Positions 8,863 through 20,796 of a DNA stretch of 63,586 bases are shown here, in pieces (within the stretch, counting starts at the first letter, position 1; the number at the start of each line of letters is the position of its first letter). Under the pieces are notes generated by a model. That model was not told the DNA's origin and made no database searches. It saw nothing but the letters and a program-made list of their open reading frames with translations. Position numbers and translations under genes: made by a program. This stretch comes from Propionibacteriaceae bacterium (lineage in GTDB: Bacteria > Actinomycetota > Actinomycetes > Propionibacteriales > Propionibacteriaceae), in assembly GCA_027492545.1 (NCBI GenBank), contig JAPUEL010000037.1, forward strand, positions 10,104-73,689. Reading direction: 5' to 3'.

Positions 8863-9507
8863 CTAGCTCCCCGGCACCGGAAGGGCGTTGAGCGCCACTC
8901 GGCCGGACGGTGTGGCCAGCACGATCGTGGAATCCGCCTGAGGCATCACGAACAGCACGTCAGTCTCGTGCGGCACCCCCGCGCGCACGGTGAACGGGAG
9001 GGGGTCCAGGGGGTCGTACGCCTCTCGGGACTCGTTGGTGAAGGCGAACAACCCGAACTGGTACTCGCCCTCCTCGATCTCGACGCGGATGCGCAGGCGC
9101 AATCCCTCCGTCGTCCACTCGTGGCGCACGATCTCGAAGATCCCGTTGCCATTGCCCTCGAACGGGATGAAGGTGCCGCTCCGGGTCGGAGACGGTACCG
9201 CCGCCGGCGATGCGGTGGGCGAAGGGGTCGACGAGGCGTCAGGATCTCCGCCGAGCACCTGCATGCCGAGGATCAGGGCACCGATGACGGCCACGGCCGC
9301 CAGGACGATCCACAGCGGGGCGCCCGGTCTGCGCTGAGGCCGCAGCATCTCGGGGTCCGGCTGCGCCACCGGTGGCTGGCCGAACGGCTGACGGGGGTCC
9401 CGGCCCTGCACGTCGTGGAACTGCGTGGGCCGGTATCCAGGGTCCGGATGGGACCAGGGGGAGGTGTCGCGCCCGTTGCCCGGTGGTGGCCACTGCTCGT
9501 TGCTCAT
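8863..9507 (-). CDS. Membrane-anchored protein of unknown function
   Basis: 214 residues. A Pro/Gln-rich cytosolic N-terminus (about 1-65) is followed by one transmembrane helix (WIVLAAVAVIGALILGMQVL), a Ser/Pro/Thr linker and an extracytoplasmic beta-rich domain (GIFEIVRHEWTTEGLRLRI). The architecture is common among actinobacterial DUF-class exported proteins; I recognise no named family. ATG 9507 lies nine bases after a TAGGCT hexamer, so the message may be nearly leaderless. Transcribed alone. Confidence 0.72.
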   Translation of the reverse strand: MSNEQWPPPGNGRDTSPWSHPDPGYRPTQFHDVQGRDPRQPFGQPPVAQPDPEMLRPQRRPGAPLWIVLAAVAVIGALILGMQVLGGDPDASSTPSPTASPAAVPSPTRSGTFIPFEGNGNGIFEIVRHEWTTEGLRLRIRVEIEEGEYQFGLFAFTNESREAYDPLDPLPFTVRAGVPHETDVLFVMPQADSTIVLATPSGRVALNALPVPGS

Positions 9508-9591
9508 AGTGCCGCCAGCCTACCCAGGGGGTTGTCCACAGCCCGCGTGTTCGGGTGGGATTGCGTCCTGGACGTTGCCGACCATGCGCAC

Positions 9592-10488
9592 ATGAGCAGC
9601 ACACCCGTTCTCCGCGGAACCACCCGAGCCGATCTTCTCGCCATGCCGTCCGTCCTCCTGGGGTTCCATCCCACCAACTCGTGTGTGGTGATGGGGCTCT
9701 GCGGAGCCACCGTCGCCTTCTGCGCACGCCTGGAGGTGGACTGGTTCGTCCACCACTTCGACGATGTGGCGGACCAGATCATCAACGCCTCGTCACAGGT
9801 TGAGGCGTGCCGCTTCGTCATCATCGGCTACGGAGACCCGGACCTCGCCGGGCTCGCAGTCACTGAGCTGGCCTCCGTGGTCGGCGAGGCTCGTGTCATC
9901 GACGCGCTCGTGACAGACGGCCGGAACACCTGGGCGCTGGACGCGGATCTGGAGGCCCACGTGATCGAGAGCACCAGCAGCTCGCTGGAGGCGCAGGCCG
10001 TGTACCAGGGCATCCGGATCTGCGGTGATCGTGGGGAGGCTGTCGCTCCAGTCGAACTGCACAACCCGGCCCCGCGCCAGGAGGTCGAGGCTGCCGAGGC
10101 TCTGGTCTCCGCCATGTCGCCCGAGGAGGGGATGGACGTTCTGGAGCAGTTGGCCGAGTCCCCTGTGCAGCTCAACCCCCGGGAGGCCTGCCTCCTCAGC
10201 GTCCTCCTCGAGGATGAGGACCACCTCGGGGCGCTCCTCGCCAGGCTGAGCATGGACACTGCCGACCGGATGTGGCCACACCTGGTCGCGGCCCGCCAGG
10301 CCGCGACCCCCCAGTCGGAAGCCAACGTTCTTGCGCTTCTCGGCATCGCCTCCTGGCTGAGCGGTCGGGGCGCCGCACAGACGTCGTGCCTGGAACAGCT
10401 CGCCCGGATCCACCCCGGCCACGAGCTGGGCCGGCTGCTGGCCCGCGTCCACCGCGACGCCATTCCTCCGCGCCGATGGGACGAATGA
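9592..10488 (+). CDS. DUF4192 family protein
   Basis: 298 residues, typical for DUF4192, an actinobacteria-restricted family of unknown function. The N-terminus carries the family hallmark TTRADLLAMPSVLLGFHPTNS followed by SCVVMGL. The C-terminal half is alpha-helical (RLSMDTADRMWPHLVAARQA; LLGIASWLSGRGA), which in this family often reads as a demand-like helical array. The start is ATG 9592; the frame stays open upstream to 8968 only as a shadow of the opposite-strand gene. No role can be assigned from context. Confidence 0.8.
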   Translation: MSSTPVLRGTTRADLLAMPSVLLGFHPTNSCVVMGLCGATVAFCARLEVDWFVHHFDDVADQIINASSQVEACRFVIIGYGDPDLAGLAVTELASVVGEARVIDALVTDGRNTWALDADLEAHVIESTSSSLEAQAVYQGIRICGDRGEAVAPVELHNPAPRQEVEAAEALVSAMSPEEGMDVLEQLAESPVQLNPREACLLSVLLEDEDHLGALLARLSMDTADRMWPHLVAARQAATPQSEANVLALLGIASWLSGRGAAQTSCLEQLARIHPGHELGRLLARVHRDAIPPRRWDE

Positions 10489-10520
10489 GCCCTCCGCGCG
10501 CCGGGGGAGCGGCCGTGCCG

Positions 10521-10526
10521 TAGGGT
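10521..10526 (+). promoter_or_regulatory. -10 element TAGGGT for a leaderless transcript
   Basis: TAGGGT is followed by six bases and then ATG 10533 of the PfkB kinase, with no Shine-Dalgarno. The same hexamer and spacing occur before the monophosphatase gene at 49986. Confidence 0.5.
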
Positions 10527-10532
10527 TCTGCC

Positions 10533-11453
10533 ATGCGTTTCGTGGTGTGTGGTGAGGCCCTGATCGATCTGATGCCCGAGGAGATGATCTCCCCGGCCGA
10601 GAGTCGGTGGATCGCCCGGTCGGGTGGGGGGCCGTTCAACACCGCCGCCGCCCTGGCCAAGCAGGGTCAGGACACCCGGTTCCTCGGGAGGCTCAGCACC
10701 GACGCCCTGGGGCGCCAGCTGCGCAGCCACCTCGAGCTGGCGGGAGTGGATCTCTCGCTCGCCGTCGCCACCCCGGACCCCACGTCCCTTGCCGTGGTCT
10801 CCCTGGACGAGGAGGGGCGCGCCAGCTACCACTTCCACTTCACCGGCACGTCGGCCTTCAGCTGGCGTGCGGGGGAACTGCCGGAGCTGGAGTCGGGTGA
10901 CTGGCTGCACTTCGGCTCCATCGGCGCCGTGATCGGGTCCGGGGCGAAGCACATCCTGGACTTTGTCCGCCGCACCGAGGCGGCTGTCAGCTTCGACCTC
11001 AACGTCCGCCCCTCCACATTGCCGGACCGTGCCGAGTACTTCGGACTCATCGCCGATCTGCTCACGGCAGTGGGGAAGAACGGCGGCATCGCGAAGGCCT
11101 CTGACGAGGACATCGCGTGGCTCGTCGACGACGACTCGGATCCTCTCGGCTATGCCGAGGGATGGGTGGGCGAATACGGCCTCGCCATGTTCATCGTCAC
11201 ACTCGGAGCCGACGGGGTGGTGGCCGTCAAGCCTGACGGTCGGCGCTTGCACGCTTCTGGGCGCCCGGTCGAGGTGGTGGACACGGTCGGTGCAGGCGAC
11301 ACCTTCATGGCCGGGTTCCTGTCGGCCTATGCGGAGGACCCCGGAGATGTCGAAGGGGCCCTCGCGCGCGGCGTCGCGTCCGCCGCCATCGTGTGCACGC
11401 GCAAGGGAGCTCAGCCCCCCACAGCGGCTGAGGTCGACGCACTCCTCGCCTGA
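10533..11453 (+). CDS. PfkB family carbohydrate kinase (fructokinase-like)
   Basis: 306 residues, ribokinase fold, phosphorylating a sugar with ATP in the cytosol. N-terminal VVCGEALIDLMPE and GGGPFNTAAALAKQG (first PfkB signature) and C-terminal DTVGAGDTFMAGFLSAY (second signature with the catalytic Asp) are intact. The pattern most resembles bacterial fructokinases, but the sugar is not certain. Stands alone and is probably leaderless. Confidence 0.88.
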   Translation: MRFVVCGEALIDLMPEEMISPAESRWIARSGGGPFNTAAALAKQGQDTRFLGRLSTDALGRQLRSHLELAGVDLSLAVATPDPTSLAVVSLDEEGRASYHFHFTGTSAFSWRAGELPELESGDWLHFGSIGAVIGSGAKHILDFVRRTEAAVSFDLNVRPSTLPDRAEYFGLIADLLTAVGKNGGIAKASDEDIAWLVDDDSDPLGYAEGWVGEYGLAMFIVTLGADGVVAVKPDGRRLHASGRPVEVVDTVGAGDTFMAGFLSAYAEDPGDVEGALARGVASAAIVCTRKGAQPPTAAEVDALLA

Positions 11454-11482
11454 GCTGATGCCGGTCCCGTGGACGGTGCGGG

Positions 11483-11488
11483 TATATT
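11483..11488 (+). promoter_or_regulatory. Candidate -10 element TATATT for leuS
   Basis: TATATT in an otherwise GC-rich gap gives a predicted leader of about 45 bases before GTG 11540. No convincing -35 is seen, and the leader shows no T-box features. Confidence 0.4.
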
Positions 11489-11539
11489 GATCCACCGCGT
11501 CCCCCGGACGTAACAGATGGCCGAGTGCAGGAGAGAGTC

Positions 11540-14005
11540 GTGAGCCAAGAGGCGGGTCAGTACGACAAGGTTCAGGCCCAGGAGAAGTGGCAGGCCTTCT
11601 GGGAGGAGGACGAGACCTTCCGCCCGGTAGACGACGGCACGCGGGAGCGCCGCTACGTGCTGGACATGTTCCCCTACCCCTCAGGCGACCTTCACATGGG
11701 CCACGCCGAGGCATACGCCATGGCAGACGTGGTCGCGCGCTACTGGCGCCTGAAGGGGTACGACGTCATGCACCCCATCGGGTGGGACTCGTTCGGGCTG
11801 CCGGCGGAGAACGCGGCCATCAAGGCCGATTCGCACCCGGCCACCTGGACCTACAACAACATCGAGACCCAGGCCCGCTCGTTCAAGCGCTACGGACTGA
11901 GCTTCGACTGGACGCGGCGCCTTCACACCTCCGATGAGGACTACTACAAGTGGACCCAGTGGTTGTTCAACCGCTTCTACGAGCGCGGGCTGGCCTACCG
12001 CAAGGACTCGTTCGTCAACTGGTGCCCCACCGATCAGACTGTGCTCGCCAACGAGCAGGTCGTCGACGGCCGGTGCGAACGCTGCAAGACCGAGGTGACC
12101 AAGCGCAAGCTGAATCAGTGGTACTTCAAGACCACGGACTACGCGCAGCAGCTGCTCGACGACATGGAGCAGTTGGAGGGCGGCTGGCCGGATCACGTGC
12201 TCGCGATGCAGCGCAACTGGATCGGCCGTTCCGAAGGTGCCCACGTCGCGTTCGCCGTCGAGGGGCGCGACGAGCCCCTCACCGTCTTCACGACGCGCCC
12301 GGACACCCTGTTCGGGGCCACCTTCATGGTGGTGGCGCCTGATGCGCCCCTGGCGGCGGAGCTGGTGTCCGACGACCAGCGCGGCGTCTTCGAGTCCTAT
12401 CTCGAGCAGGTCAAGCGCGAGACCGAGATCGAGCGCCAGTCCACCGAGAGGGAGAAGACCGGGGTCTGGCTCGGACGTCACGCCGTGAACCCGGTCAACG
12501 GTGAGCGGATCCCGATCTGGGCGGCCGACTACGTGCTGGCGGACTACGGGACCGGCGCCATCATGGCCGTCCCGGCGCACGACCAGCGTGACCTGGACTT
12601 CGCCCGCCGCTACGGACTGCCGGTGCGCACAGTCATCGACGTCGACGGGACCGATCCGGCCCAGACCGGGGTGGCCACCAGCGGGGACGGCGCCTACGTC
12701 AACTCGGGGGTCCTCAACGGTCTCGCTGACAAATCCTCCGGCGTCGCCCGGATCATCGGACAGCTGGAGGCCGAGGGCCTCGGCACCGGCACAATCCAGT
12801 TCCGGCTACGGGACTGGCTCCTGTCGCGTCAGCGGTTCTGGGGCTGCCCCATTCCGGTGATCCACTGCGAGGCCTGCGGGGAGGTCCCGGTCCCAGACGA
12901 CCAGCTCCCGGTCAGGCTGCCGGACCTTCGCGGAGCTGCCCTCGCGCCCAAGGGCACGTCGCCCTTGGCGTCGGCAACCGACTGGGTCGCCACGCAGTGT
13001 CCCCGGTGCGGGGGCCCGGGCCAGCGCGACACGGACACGATGGACACCTTCGTGGACTCGTCCTGGTACTTCTTCCGGTACTGCTCCCCGGGTTACGACA
13101 AGGGCCCCTTCGATCCGGAGGCGGTCCGCCGTTGGATGCCCGTGGCCCAGTACGTCGGTGGGGTGGAACACGCCATCCTCCACCTGCTCTACATGAGGTT
13201 CTTCTCCAAGGTCCTCCGCGACATGGGGCTGGTGGACTTCGACGAGCCGATGCTGCGGCTGCTGAATCAGGGCCAGGTGATCAACGAGGGCAAGGCGATG
13301 AGCAAGTCCCTGGGCAACGGCGTGGACCTGGGCAAGCAGATCGACGAGTTCGGCGTGGACGCCGTGCGGCTCACCATGGTCTTCGCCGGGCCGCCCGAGG
13401 ACGACATCGACTGGGCGGACCTCTCCCCGGCCTCAAGCCTGAAGTTCCTCCAGCGGGCCCACCGCATCGCCGCAGACGTGACCAGCGACCGCCATGCGGA
13501 CCGTGCGGCCGGCGACAAGGCGCTCAGGAAGATCACGCACAAGGCCATCGCCGAGGTGTCGATGCTGCTGGACTCCGGGCGGTTCAACGTGGCCGTCGCG
13601 CGGACGATGGAACTCGTCAACGCCACCCGCAAGGCGATCGATGCCGGCCCGGGCCCTGCGGATCCGGCGGTGCGCGAGGCTGCGGAATTCGTGGCTCAGG
13701 CACTCAGCGTGGTCGCGCCGTACGTGGCTGAGGAGATGTGGGAGTTGTTGGGCCACAGCCCGTCGGTGGCCAACAGCTCCTGGCCGGCCGCGGATCCGAG
13801 CCTCACCGTCGACGACACGGTGACCATGGTGGTGCAGATCCAGGGCAAGATCCGGGCGAAGCTCGAAGTGCCTGCCGGGATCACCGAGGACGAGGCGCTG
13901 GCAGCCGCGCTGGCAGATCCCGGGGTGCAGCGGTCGTTGGACGGACGAGAGATCGTCAAGGTCATCGCACGTCTGCCCAAGATGCTGAGCCTCGTGCCCC
14001 GCTGA
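11540..14005 (+). CDS. leuS: Leucyl-tRNA synthetase
   Basis: Charges tRNA-Leu with leucine in the cytosol; class Ia, 821 residues. The HIGH motif appears as [13 protein letters not shown] near residue 50, the CP1 editing domain includes [16 protein letters not shown], and the KMSKS loop reads [12 protein letters not shown]. Zinc-type Cys pairs CPTDQTV/CERCK and CEACG/CPRCGG are present. I chose GTG 11540 because AGGAGAGA precedes it; an in-frame GTG lies five codons upstream. Probably monocistronic, 61 bases before comEA. Confidence 0.97.
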   Translation: MSQEAGQYDKVQAQEKWQAFWEEDETFRPVDDGTRERRYVLDMFPYPSGDLHMGHAEAYAMADVVARYWRLKGYDVMHPIGWDSFGLPAENAAIKADSHPATWTYNNIETQARSFKRYGLSFDWTRRLHTSDEDYYKWTQWLFNRFYERGLAYRKDSFVNWCPTDQTVLANEQVVDGRCERCKTEVTKRKLNQWYFKTTDYAQQLLDDMEQLEGGWPDHVLAMQRNWIGRSEGAHVAFAVEGRDEPLTVFTTRPDTLFGATFMVVAPDAPLAAELVSDDQRGVFESYLEQVKRETEIERQSTEREKTGVWLGRHAVNPVNGERIPIWAADYVLADYGTGAIMAVPAHDQRDLDFARRYGLPVRTVIDVDGTDPAQTGVATSGDGAYVNSGVLNGLADKSSGVARIIGQLEAEGLGTGTIQFRLRDWLLSRQRFWGCPIPVIHCEACGEVPVPDDQLPVRLPDLRGAALAPKGTSPLASATDWVATQCPRCGGPGQRDTDTMDTFVDSSWYFFRYCSPGYDKGPFDPEAVRRWMPVAQYVGGVEHAILHLLYMRFFSKVLRDMGLVDFDEPMLRLLNQGQVINEGKAMSKSLGNGVDLGKQIDEFGVDAVRLTMVFAGPPEDDIDWADLSPASSLKFLQRAHRIAADVTSDRHADRAAGDKALRKITHKAIAEVSMLLDSGRFNVAVARTMELVNATRKAIDAGPGPADPAVREAAEFVAQALSVVAPYVAEEMWELLGHSPSVANSSWPAADPSLTVDDTVTMVVQIQGKIRAKLEVPAGITEDEALAAALADPGVQRSLDGREIVKVIARLPKMLSLVPR

Positions 14006-14066
14006 CTTCTCCACAGGCGCAATCCCGGCTGAGAAACGGGGAAGTCAGTTTGCGACCAAGGAGGGC

Positions 14067-14879
14067 ATGGAGCCGCGTGATGTCGAAGAGCTGGCCCGCG
14101 CCCGCCTGACATTCGTCAGTGCCGGGCGGCCGGCACTGTGTGGGCCGCGGCGCGCTGCGGGCCTGGTCGACGTCGAGCCCCCTGTGGTCGCGCCCCCTGT
14201 GGTCGGCTCACGGAGCGAGCCTTCGCCGCCGGTCACTGCCGATCCGCCCCCATCTGCCACGGGTCTCCCGGCCCGGCGGCGCATCACGGTCAAGCACCTC
14301 TGGGTGGTCGGCGTCCTCCTCCTGTGCGGTGTGGGGGTCGCCGTCACCGCCCTGGCCAGATCCTCCGCCACGGAGGTCCCCATCGCGCCGCCGTCGGTGT
14401 CCGTCACGCAGGCAGCGGAGCCGCCCACCCCCAGCCCGTCGCCGATTGTCCGGGTCCACGTGGCGGGGGAGGTCCTCCGGCCGGGCGTGGTGACGGTGCC
14501 CGAGGGGGCCATCGTCCTCGACGCGATCACGGCCGCCGGTGGGCTGGCCCCTGAGGCCGACCCGGCGCAACTGAACCTCGCAGCGCCGGTGAGCGACGGC
14601 ATGCAGGTGATCATCGGAAGCACGGAGGATCCGCGAGGCGACGTCAACGGTGCAAGCGCGCCGGTGTCGGGCGACGCGACAGGCCGGGGAGCGCTCGATC
14701 TCAACGCCGCCACCGCCGCGGAGCTTGAGTCCCTCCCCGGCGTCGGACCGGTGATGGCGGCGGCCATCCTGGCCTGGCGGGAGGAGAACGGCCGATTCAC
14801 CGCGGTCGAGGAACTCCAGGAGGTCAGCGGCATCGGGCCGAAGACGTTTGAGAAACTCATGCCGTTGGTGCGGGTCTAG
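14067..14879 (+). CDS. comEA: DNA-uptake protein ComEA (SLBB plus helix-hairpin-helix)
   Basis: 270 residues. A cytosolic Pro-rich N-terminus (1-75) and one transmembrane helix (LWVVGVLLLCGVGVAVTAL) precede an extracytoplasmic SLBB domain (VHVAGEVLRPGVVTVPEGA) and a C-terminal tandem HhH DNA-binding domain (LNAATAAELESLPGVGPVMA; VSGIGPKTFEKL). It binds double-stranded DNA at the surface for transformation. ATG 14067 follows AAGGAGG. comEC follows two bases after the stop, so they form one operon. Confidence 0.93.
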   Translation: MEPRDVEELARARLTFVSAGRPALCGPRRAAGLVDVEPPVVAPPVVGSRSEPSPPVTADPPPSATGLPARRRITVKHLWVVGVLLLCGVGVAVTALARSSATEVPIAPPSVSVTQAAEPPTPSPSPIVRVHVAGEVLRPGVVTVPEGAIVLDAITAAGGLAPEADPAQLNLAAPVSDGMQVIIGSTEDPRGDVNGASAPVSGDATGRGALDLNAATAAELESLPGVGPVMAAAILAWREENGRFTAVEELQEVSGIGPKTFEKLMPLVRV

Positions 14880-14881
14880 GC

Positions 14882-17221
14882 ATGGCAGCCGCGCGTCGCG
14901 ACGAGGCGACTGTCCCGCAGTCCGGCCACGACTGGCGGATGCTCCCGGTTGCGTCGGCGGCGTGGGCGGCGTCATGGCTCGGGACCTCGGGGTGGCGTCC
15001 CGATGCCGGGCCCCTGATCGCCATCGTCGTGGGCCTCGGACTGATCGCGTTGACGGCAGCGCGCCTGGGCCGGATGTGGACCTGCCTCGTGCTGGTCGTG
15101 TTCGCGGTGACCGGGCTCACCGCAGGTGTCCAGTCCTGGCAGCGGCACACCTCGTCGGTGGCGGAACTGGCCTCCGCCGGCGCCACGGGCACGGTGAGGG
15201 TCCGGATCCAGGGCGAACCGCAGGAGACCTCGGGGATCGTGGTGGGCCGGGCCGAACTGGTCTGGGTGGAGTCGCGCGGTCGTCGGATCGAGGCAGCGGT
15301 TCCGGTGGTCCTGCTGGGCACGGGGGAGGAGGGCGAGGCGATGCGACGGGCCGTCGCCGGCGCGGTGTACTCAGCGGGGGTCCGGCTCCGGGCGCCCAGA
15401 CCTGACGAGGCGGTCGCGGCGGTGCTCAGCGTCCGAGAGTTCCGTGCGATGGAGCGCGGGCCTTCGGTGGTGGACGCGGGTGCGGCCGCGATGCGGCAGG
15501 GGTTGCGTGCCGCCGTCGCGCACTCGCCACCGGGCCAGGCCGCGCTGGTCCCCTCCCTCGTGGTGGGGGACACCTCCCGGGTCGATGGCGAGATGAGGGA
15601 GCGCTTTCAAGCCACGGGGCTCACGCACCTCATGGCGGTCTCCGGTGCCAACCTCACCCTGATGCTCGGCGTGGTCCTGACGGTCGCCAGATCGGCGGGC
15701 CTTCGAGGCTGGTCCGTCCGCGCCGCAGCGATTGTCGGCGTGGCCGTGTTCGTGGCGGTGTGCGGCCAGGAACCCTCAGTGCTGAGAGCGACTGCGATGG
15801 GTCTGGTCGCTCTGGCGGCCGTGGGCGTGTCGTCCGGCCGGCGCAGCGTTAGGGCACTGAGCGTCGCGGTGCTCGCCCTGACGTGGCTGGACCCGTGGCT
15901 CGCGAGGTCCGTCGGCTTCACCCTGTCCGTCGCCGCCTGCATGGGGATCGTGCTGCTCGGTCCGCCGTTGATCCGCGCGATGACGCGGTGGGTGCCGCGC
16001 TGGGGCGCTGAGGCCGTGGCGGTCCCGCTCGCCGCGCAGCTTGCCACGCAGCCGCTCGTGACGGGCATCAGTGACCAGGTGTCGGTGATCGGCGTGGTCA
16101 CCAACGCGCTCGCCGGGCCCTTCGTCGGCCCCACGACCGTGCTCGGGTTGGCCGCGGCTCTCCTGTGGTGGGCGCCCACCCTGGCCGCAGGACCCGGCTG
16201 GCTGGCAGGGTGGTGCTCGCAACCCATCCTCTGGTTGGCGGAGGCGGGGGCCGCGCTCCCGTCGGCGACCTGGGAGTGGGAGGCGTCGGTGACGGGGATG
16301 GCTGTGGTCATCGTCGCCGTCGCGGCCGCAGCCATGGTGCTTCCGACGATCCTCAGATCCCCGTTGGGCGGGGTTGCCCTGCTGGTGGCAGTCATCGCCG
16401 CTTCCCTCGCGCGCCCCACGCCGGTCGGGTGGCCCGGGCAGTGGGCGGCGGCGTTCTGCGACGTTGGGCAGGGGGACTCGACGGTGTTGTCCGCCGGGCA
16501 GGGGGCGGCTGTGCTGGTCGACGCCGGCCCCGAGGCCGCTCCGACCCACAACTGCCTGGCAGCCCTGGGCGTCACGTCGGTGCCGCTGCTCATCCTCACC
16601 CATTGGCACACGGACCACACCGGGGGAGCGGCGGAGATCATCGCCCGGTACCGGCCCGAGTTGATCCTCACCCGCGCCGGAACGCAGCCGTCATGGCTGC
16701 TCGATGCTGCGCGCGAGGTGGCCGCCGAGGTTCGTCACGCTGTGCCCGGCCAAACGCTCACTGTGGGGGAGGTGGAGTGGCGGACCGCGTCGGTCTGGGA
16801 GCCGGCCGGGGGAGGAGTGCCCGAGGCGGAAGGAGAGGGCTCACCTGAAAACGACGCATCCGTGGTGGGGGTGGCGGAGGTTCGCGGGCTCAGGGTGCTG
16901 CTGGCCGGGGACGCGGAGCCCGCCGGACAGTCCGTGGCCCTCCGGTCCGCTGCCGCTCGTGGCGTGTCCCTGAGCGCGCACGTGCTCAAGCTGCCGCACC
17001 ACGGCTCCTCGCGGCAGGAGCCACGGTTCTTCGCGGCATCGGGTGCGGCGCTGGCCGTCGCGTCCTCGGGCCTTGACAACGACTACGGGCATCCCGCTGC
17101 GAGCACCGTAGAGCTCGCTCAGCGCCAGGGCATGGAGGTGGTCAGGACCGATGAGCACGGCTCGATCGCCGTCGAGATGGCAGGCGATCGGCTCATCGTC
17201 CGCAGGTGGCGGGGTGACTGA
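14882..17221 (+). CDS. comEC: ComEC/Rec2 DNA-uptake channel with metallo-beta-lactamase domain
   Basis: 779 residues, full length. N-terminal hydrophobic helices and a DUF4131-like region come first, then the competence domain (HLMAVSGANLTLMLGV near residue 250) with many transmembrane helices, then a C-terminal beta-lactamase-fold domain with the metal motif THWHTDHTGG near residue 578 and KLPHHGSS further on. It imports single-stranded DNA and the MBL domain probably degrades the other strand. No type IV pilus genes lie in the window. holA follows directly. Confidence 0.93.
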   Translation: MAAARRDEATVPQSGHDWRMLPVASAAWAASWLGTSGWRPDAGPLIAIVVGLGLIALTAARLGRMWTCLVLVVFAVTGLTAGVQSWQRHTSSVAELASAGATGTVRVRIQGEPQETSGIVVGRAELVWVESRGRRIEAAVPVVLLGTGEEGEAMRRAVAGAVYSAGVRLRAPRPDEAVAAVLSVREFRAMERGPSVVDAGAAAMRQGLRAAVAHSPPGQAALVPSLVVGDTSRVDGEMRERFQATGLTHLMAVSGANLTLMLGVVLTVARSAGLRGWSVRAAAIVGVAVFVAVCGQEPSVLRATAMGLVALAAVGVSSGRRSVRALSVAVLALTWLDPWLARSVGFTLSVAACMGIVLLGPPLIRAMTRWVPRWGAEAVAVPLAAQLATQPLVTGISDQVSVIGVVTNALAGPFVGPTTVLGLAAALLWWAPTLAAGPGWLAGWCSQPILWLAEAGAALPSATWEWEASVTGMAVVIVAVAAAAMVLPTILRSPLGGVALLVAVIAASLARPTPVGWPGQWAAAFCDVGQGDSTVLSAGQGAAVLVDAGPEAAPTHNCLAALGVTSVPLLILTHWHTDHTGGAAEIIARYRPELILTRAGTQPSWLLDAAREVAAEVRHAVPGQTLTVGEVEWRTASVWEPAGGGVPEAEGEGSPENDASVVGVAEVRGLRVLLAGDAEPAGQSVALRSAAARGVSLSAHVLKLPHHGSSRQEPRFFAASGAALAVASSGLDNDYGHPAASTVELAQRQGMEVVRTDEHGSIAVEMAGDRLIVRRWRGD

Positions 17222-17258
17222 GCGCGGGCCGTCGGTGGTCCCTGGCATGCTTGGGCTC

Positions 17259-18227
17259 GTGACTTCATCGGCGTTCGGCAGCTGCCTGCTCATCACGGGC
17301 CCTGAGGCCCTGCTTGCACAGAGGCTGGTCGCCGACACCAAGACCCGCGCCCTCGCCGCGCACCCCGAGGCGGACGTGAACGAGATCACAGCAGACCAGT
17401 TCGAAACCTCGATGTTGTCCGAGGTGGTGGGTGGGTCGCTGTTCTCCACCCACATCATCGCGATCGTCGACGACGTCGGCGCCTGCCCTCCGTCCGTGGT
17501 GGACCAGCTGGTCGCGGTGGCGTCGGACCCGCCCGAGGAGCTGTGCCTGATTCTGGTCCACCAGGGCGGGATGAAGGGCAAGGGGCTCATCGACAAGCTC
17601 AAGAAGGCCAAGGTGCGCACGGAGACCGTCGCCCCCTTCAAGGCCTGGGAGCTGCCCAAGTTCGTGGCCGAGGAGGCGCGTCGCCGAGGGGTGCGCATCG
17701 GACAGGACGCTGCGGGGGAACTGGTCGCCTCCGTCGGCCACGATCTCCGCGGGCTGGCCGCAGCCGTCAGCCAGCTCGCCTCGGACACCGATACCGGCGA
17801 GATCGACGCCGCGCTCGTCAAGCGCTACTTCGCGGGGCGCGCTGAGGTCTCGAGCTTCGCCGTCGCGGATGCGGTGCTCGCGGGGAACACCAGCCTCGCC
17901 CTCGAACGCCTTCGCTGGGCGCTCGGCACGGGTGCCGCCCCCGTGCTGATCAGCAGCGCCATGGCGGGGGCGTTCAGGGGGATGGCGAAGTACCTCGAGG
18001 CCCAGGGCTCACGCATGAGCGACGCCGATCTCGCGCGCCGGCTCGGTCTCCCGCCCTGGAAGCTGAAGGACTACGCCAAGACCTCGCGGAACTGGCAGGC
18101 CGCCGGAGTCGCGGAGGCCATCCGGTTGGTCGCCGTTGCCGACGGGCAGGTCAAGGGCGCTGCCACCAACGCCGATTACGCGCTGGAGCGTATGGTGCTC
18201 GGAGTTCTCGCGCTTCGCCGACACTGA
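17259..18227 (+). CDS. holA: DNA polymerase III subunit delta
   Basis: 322 residues. Clamp-loader subunit that opens the beta clamp. The protein has the divergent AAA-like N-terminal fold (CLLITGPEALLAQRLV), the VVGGSLFSTHIIAIVDD strand and the conserved helical C-terminal collar (LGLPPWKLKDYAKTSRNW). Best start is GTG 17259; ATG 17247 is four codons upstream, and the frame is open to 17151 as a shadow. The comEA-comEC-holA-rpsT order is common in actinobacteria. Convergent with rpsT. Confidence 0.92.
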   Translation: MTSSAFGSCLLITGPEALLAQRLVADTKTRALAAHPEADVNEITADQFETSMLSEVVGGSLFSTHIIAIVDDVGACPPSVVDQLVAVASDPPEELCLILVHQGGMKGKGLIDKLKKAKVRTETVAPFKAWELPKFVAEEARRRGVRIGQDAAGELVASVGHDLRGLAAAVSQLASDTDTGEIDAALVKRYFAGRAEVSSFAVADAVLAGNTSLALERLRWALGTGAAPVLISSAMAGAFRGMAKYLEAQGSRMSDADLARRLGLPPWKLKDYAKTSRNWQAAGVAEAIRLVAVADGQVKGAATNADYALERMVLGVLALRRH

Positions 18228-18242
18228 GCGGACGCGCGAAAC

Positions 18243-18272
18243 AGCGCCCTGGCGACCGAGGGCCAAGGCGCT
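18243..18272. terminator. Shared hairpin terminator between holA and rpsT
   Basis: Arms AGCGCCCTGGC (from 18243) and GCCAAGGCGCT (to 18272) pair with one mismatch around a short loop, between two convergent genes. There is no T-run, as is usual in high-GC actinobacteria, so it probably stops transcripts from both sides. Confidence 0.6.
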
Positions 18273-18296
18273 GCTACGAGAAGATGCGGGGCTGAG

Positions 18297-18557
18297 TCAG
18301 AGCGCGGCAGCGGCCAGCGAGATGGCCGACTTGCGGTTGGCCGCCTGGTTGGCGTGGATGACGCCCTTGCTCACGGCGCGATCCAGTGCCCGGTTCGCGA
18401 CCTTGGAGAGCTCAATCGCCTTCTCCGTCTGGCCCTCAGCGACGGCGGTGCGGAAGTTGCGGATGTGGGTGCGCAGCTCCGACTTCACTGCCTTGTTGCG
18501 CTGGCGCGAGATCTCGTTGGTCTTGATGCGCTTCTTCTGGGACTTGATGTTCGCCAC
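18297..18557 (-). CDS. rpsT: 30S ribosomal protein S20
   Basis: 86 residues, very basic, with the S20 N-terminus [20 protein letters not shown] and a helical C-terminus ([18 protein letters not shown]). Primary 16S rRNA binder of the small subunit. The start is GTG 18557 with AAAGAGG upstream. A TACCAT -10-like hexamer lies further 5' in the 191-bp gap shared with divergent lepA. Confidence 0.97.
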   Translation of the reverse strand: MANIKSQKKRIKTNEISRQRNKAVKSELRTHIRNFRTAVAEGQTEKAIELSKVANRALDRAVSKGVIHANQAANRKSAISLAAAAL

Positions 18558-18748
18558 TGGGCAAGCCTCTTTACGGGTGATGATGGTATTCGGTCATGCG
18601 TGGGACACGCGACGGTCAAGGCTACCTGAGGCCCTCCGGGGGAGCCAAATCGCCGGGGACTGGTCGGCTCTTGGGCACTGCCGTGGTTCGCCCCGTCGTC
18701 GGATCCGTGAGATTATGGCCTGTCCCATGTTCATCGACGAGGAGACGC

Positions 18749-20590
<1,842 letters not shown>

Positions 20591-20613
20591 CCTCGGCCCC
20601 GAGCCGCCTGCGC

Positions 20614-20633
20614 CGACCGCTACGGAGCGGGTC
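20614..20633 (+). terminator. Candidate terminator hairpin after lepA
   Basis: Arms CCGCT and AGCGG around an ACGG loop, with partly paired flanks GAC/GTC, lie about 25 bases after the lepA stop. No T-run. The rest of the 206-bp gap (20591-20796) should hold the promoter of the repeat-protein gene, but I see no convincing -35/-10 pair. Confidence 0.35.
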
Positions 20634-20796
20634 CGAACCAATCCCCGATACTCCACCCCCGAACCCCCATGCCGGGAGGGGGAGGTACCGGGATCACCCC
20701 CGCTGTTCCAGGCCCCGCCCGGGCGCAGACTTGTCTCAACGCCAACCGGGCGAGTGAGGGAGCCAGAGCGGCTCCGTCTCGAGAAGGGATAGTTCC

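Noticed and set aside
11454..11539. T-box leader before leuS
   Set aside because: The leader is about 45 bases and has no T-box sequence or specifier-loop structure.
9828..11714. 628-codon minus-strand frame over DUF4192 and the sugar kinase
   Set aside because: Both genes beneath it have clear family motifs; the antisense product has none.
13270..13320. KMSKS loop of leuS reads AMSKS, suggesting a defective synthetase
   Set aside because: The MSKS core is intact and Lys-Ala-Met or Lys-Ser-Met variants are, as I recall, normal in actinobacterial LeuRS.
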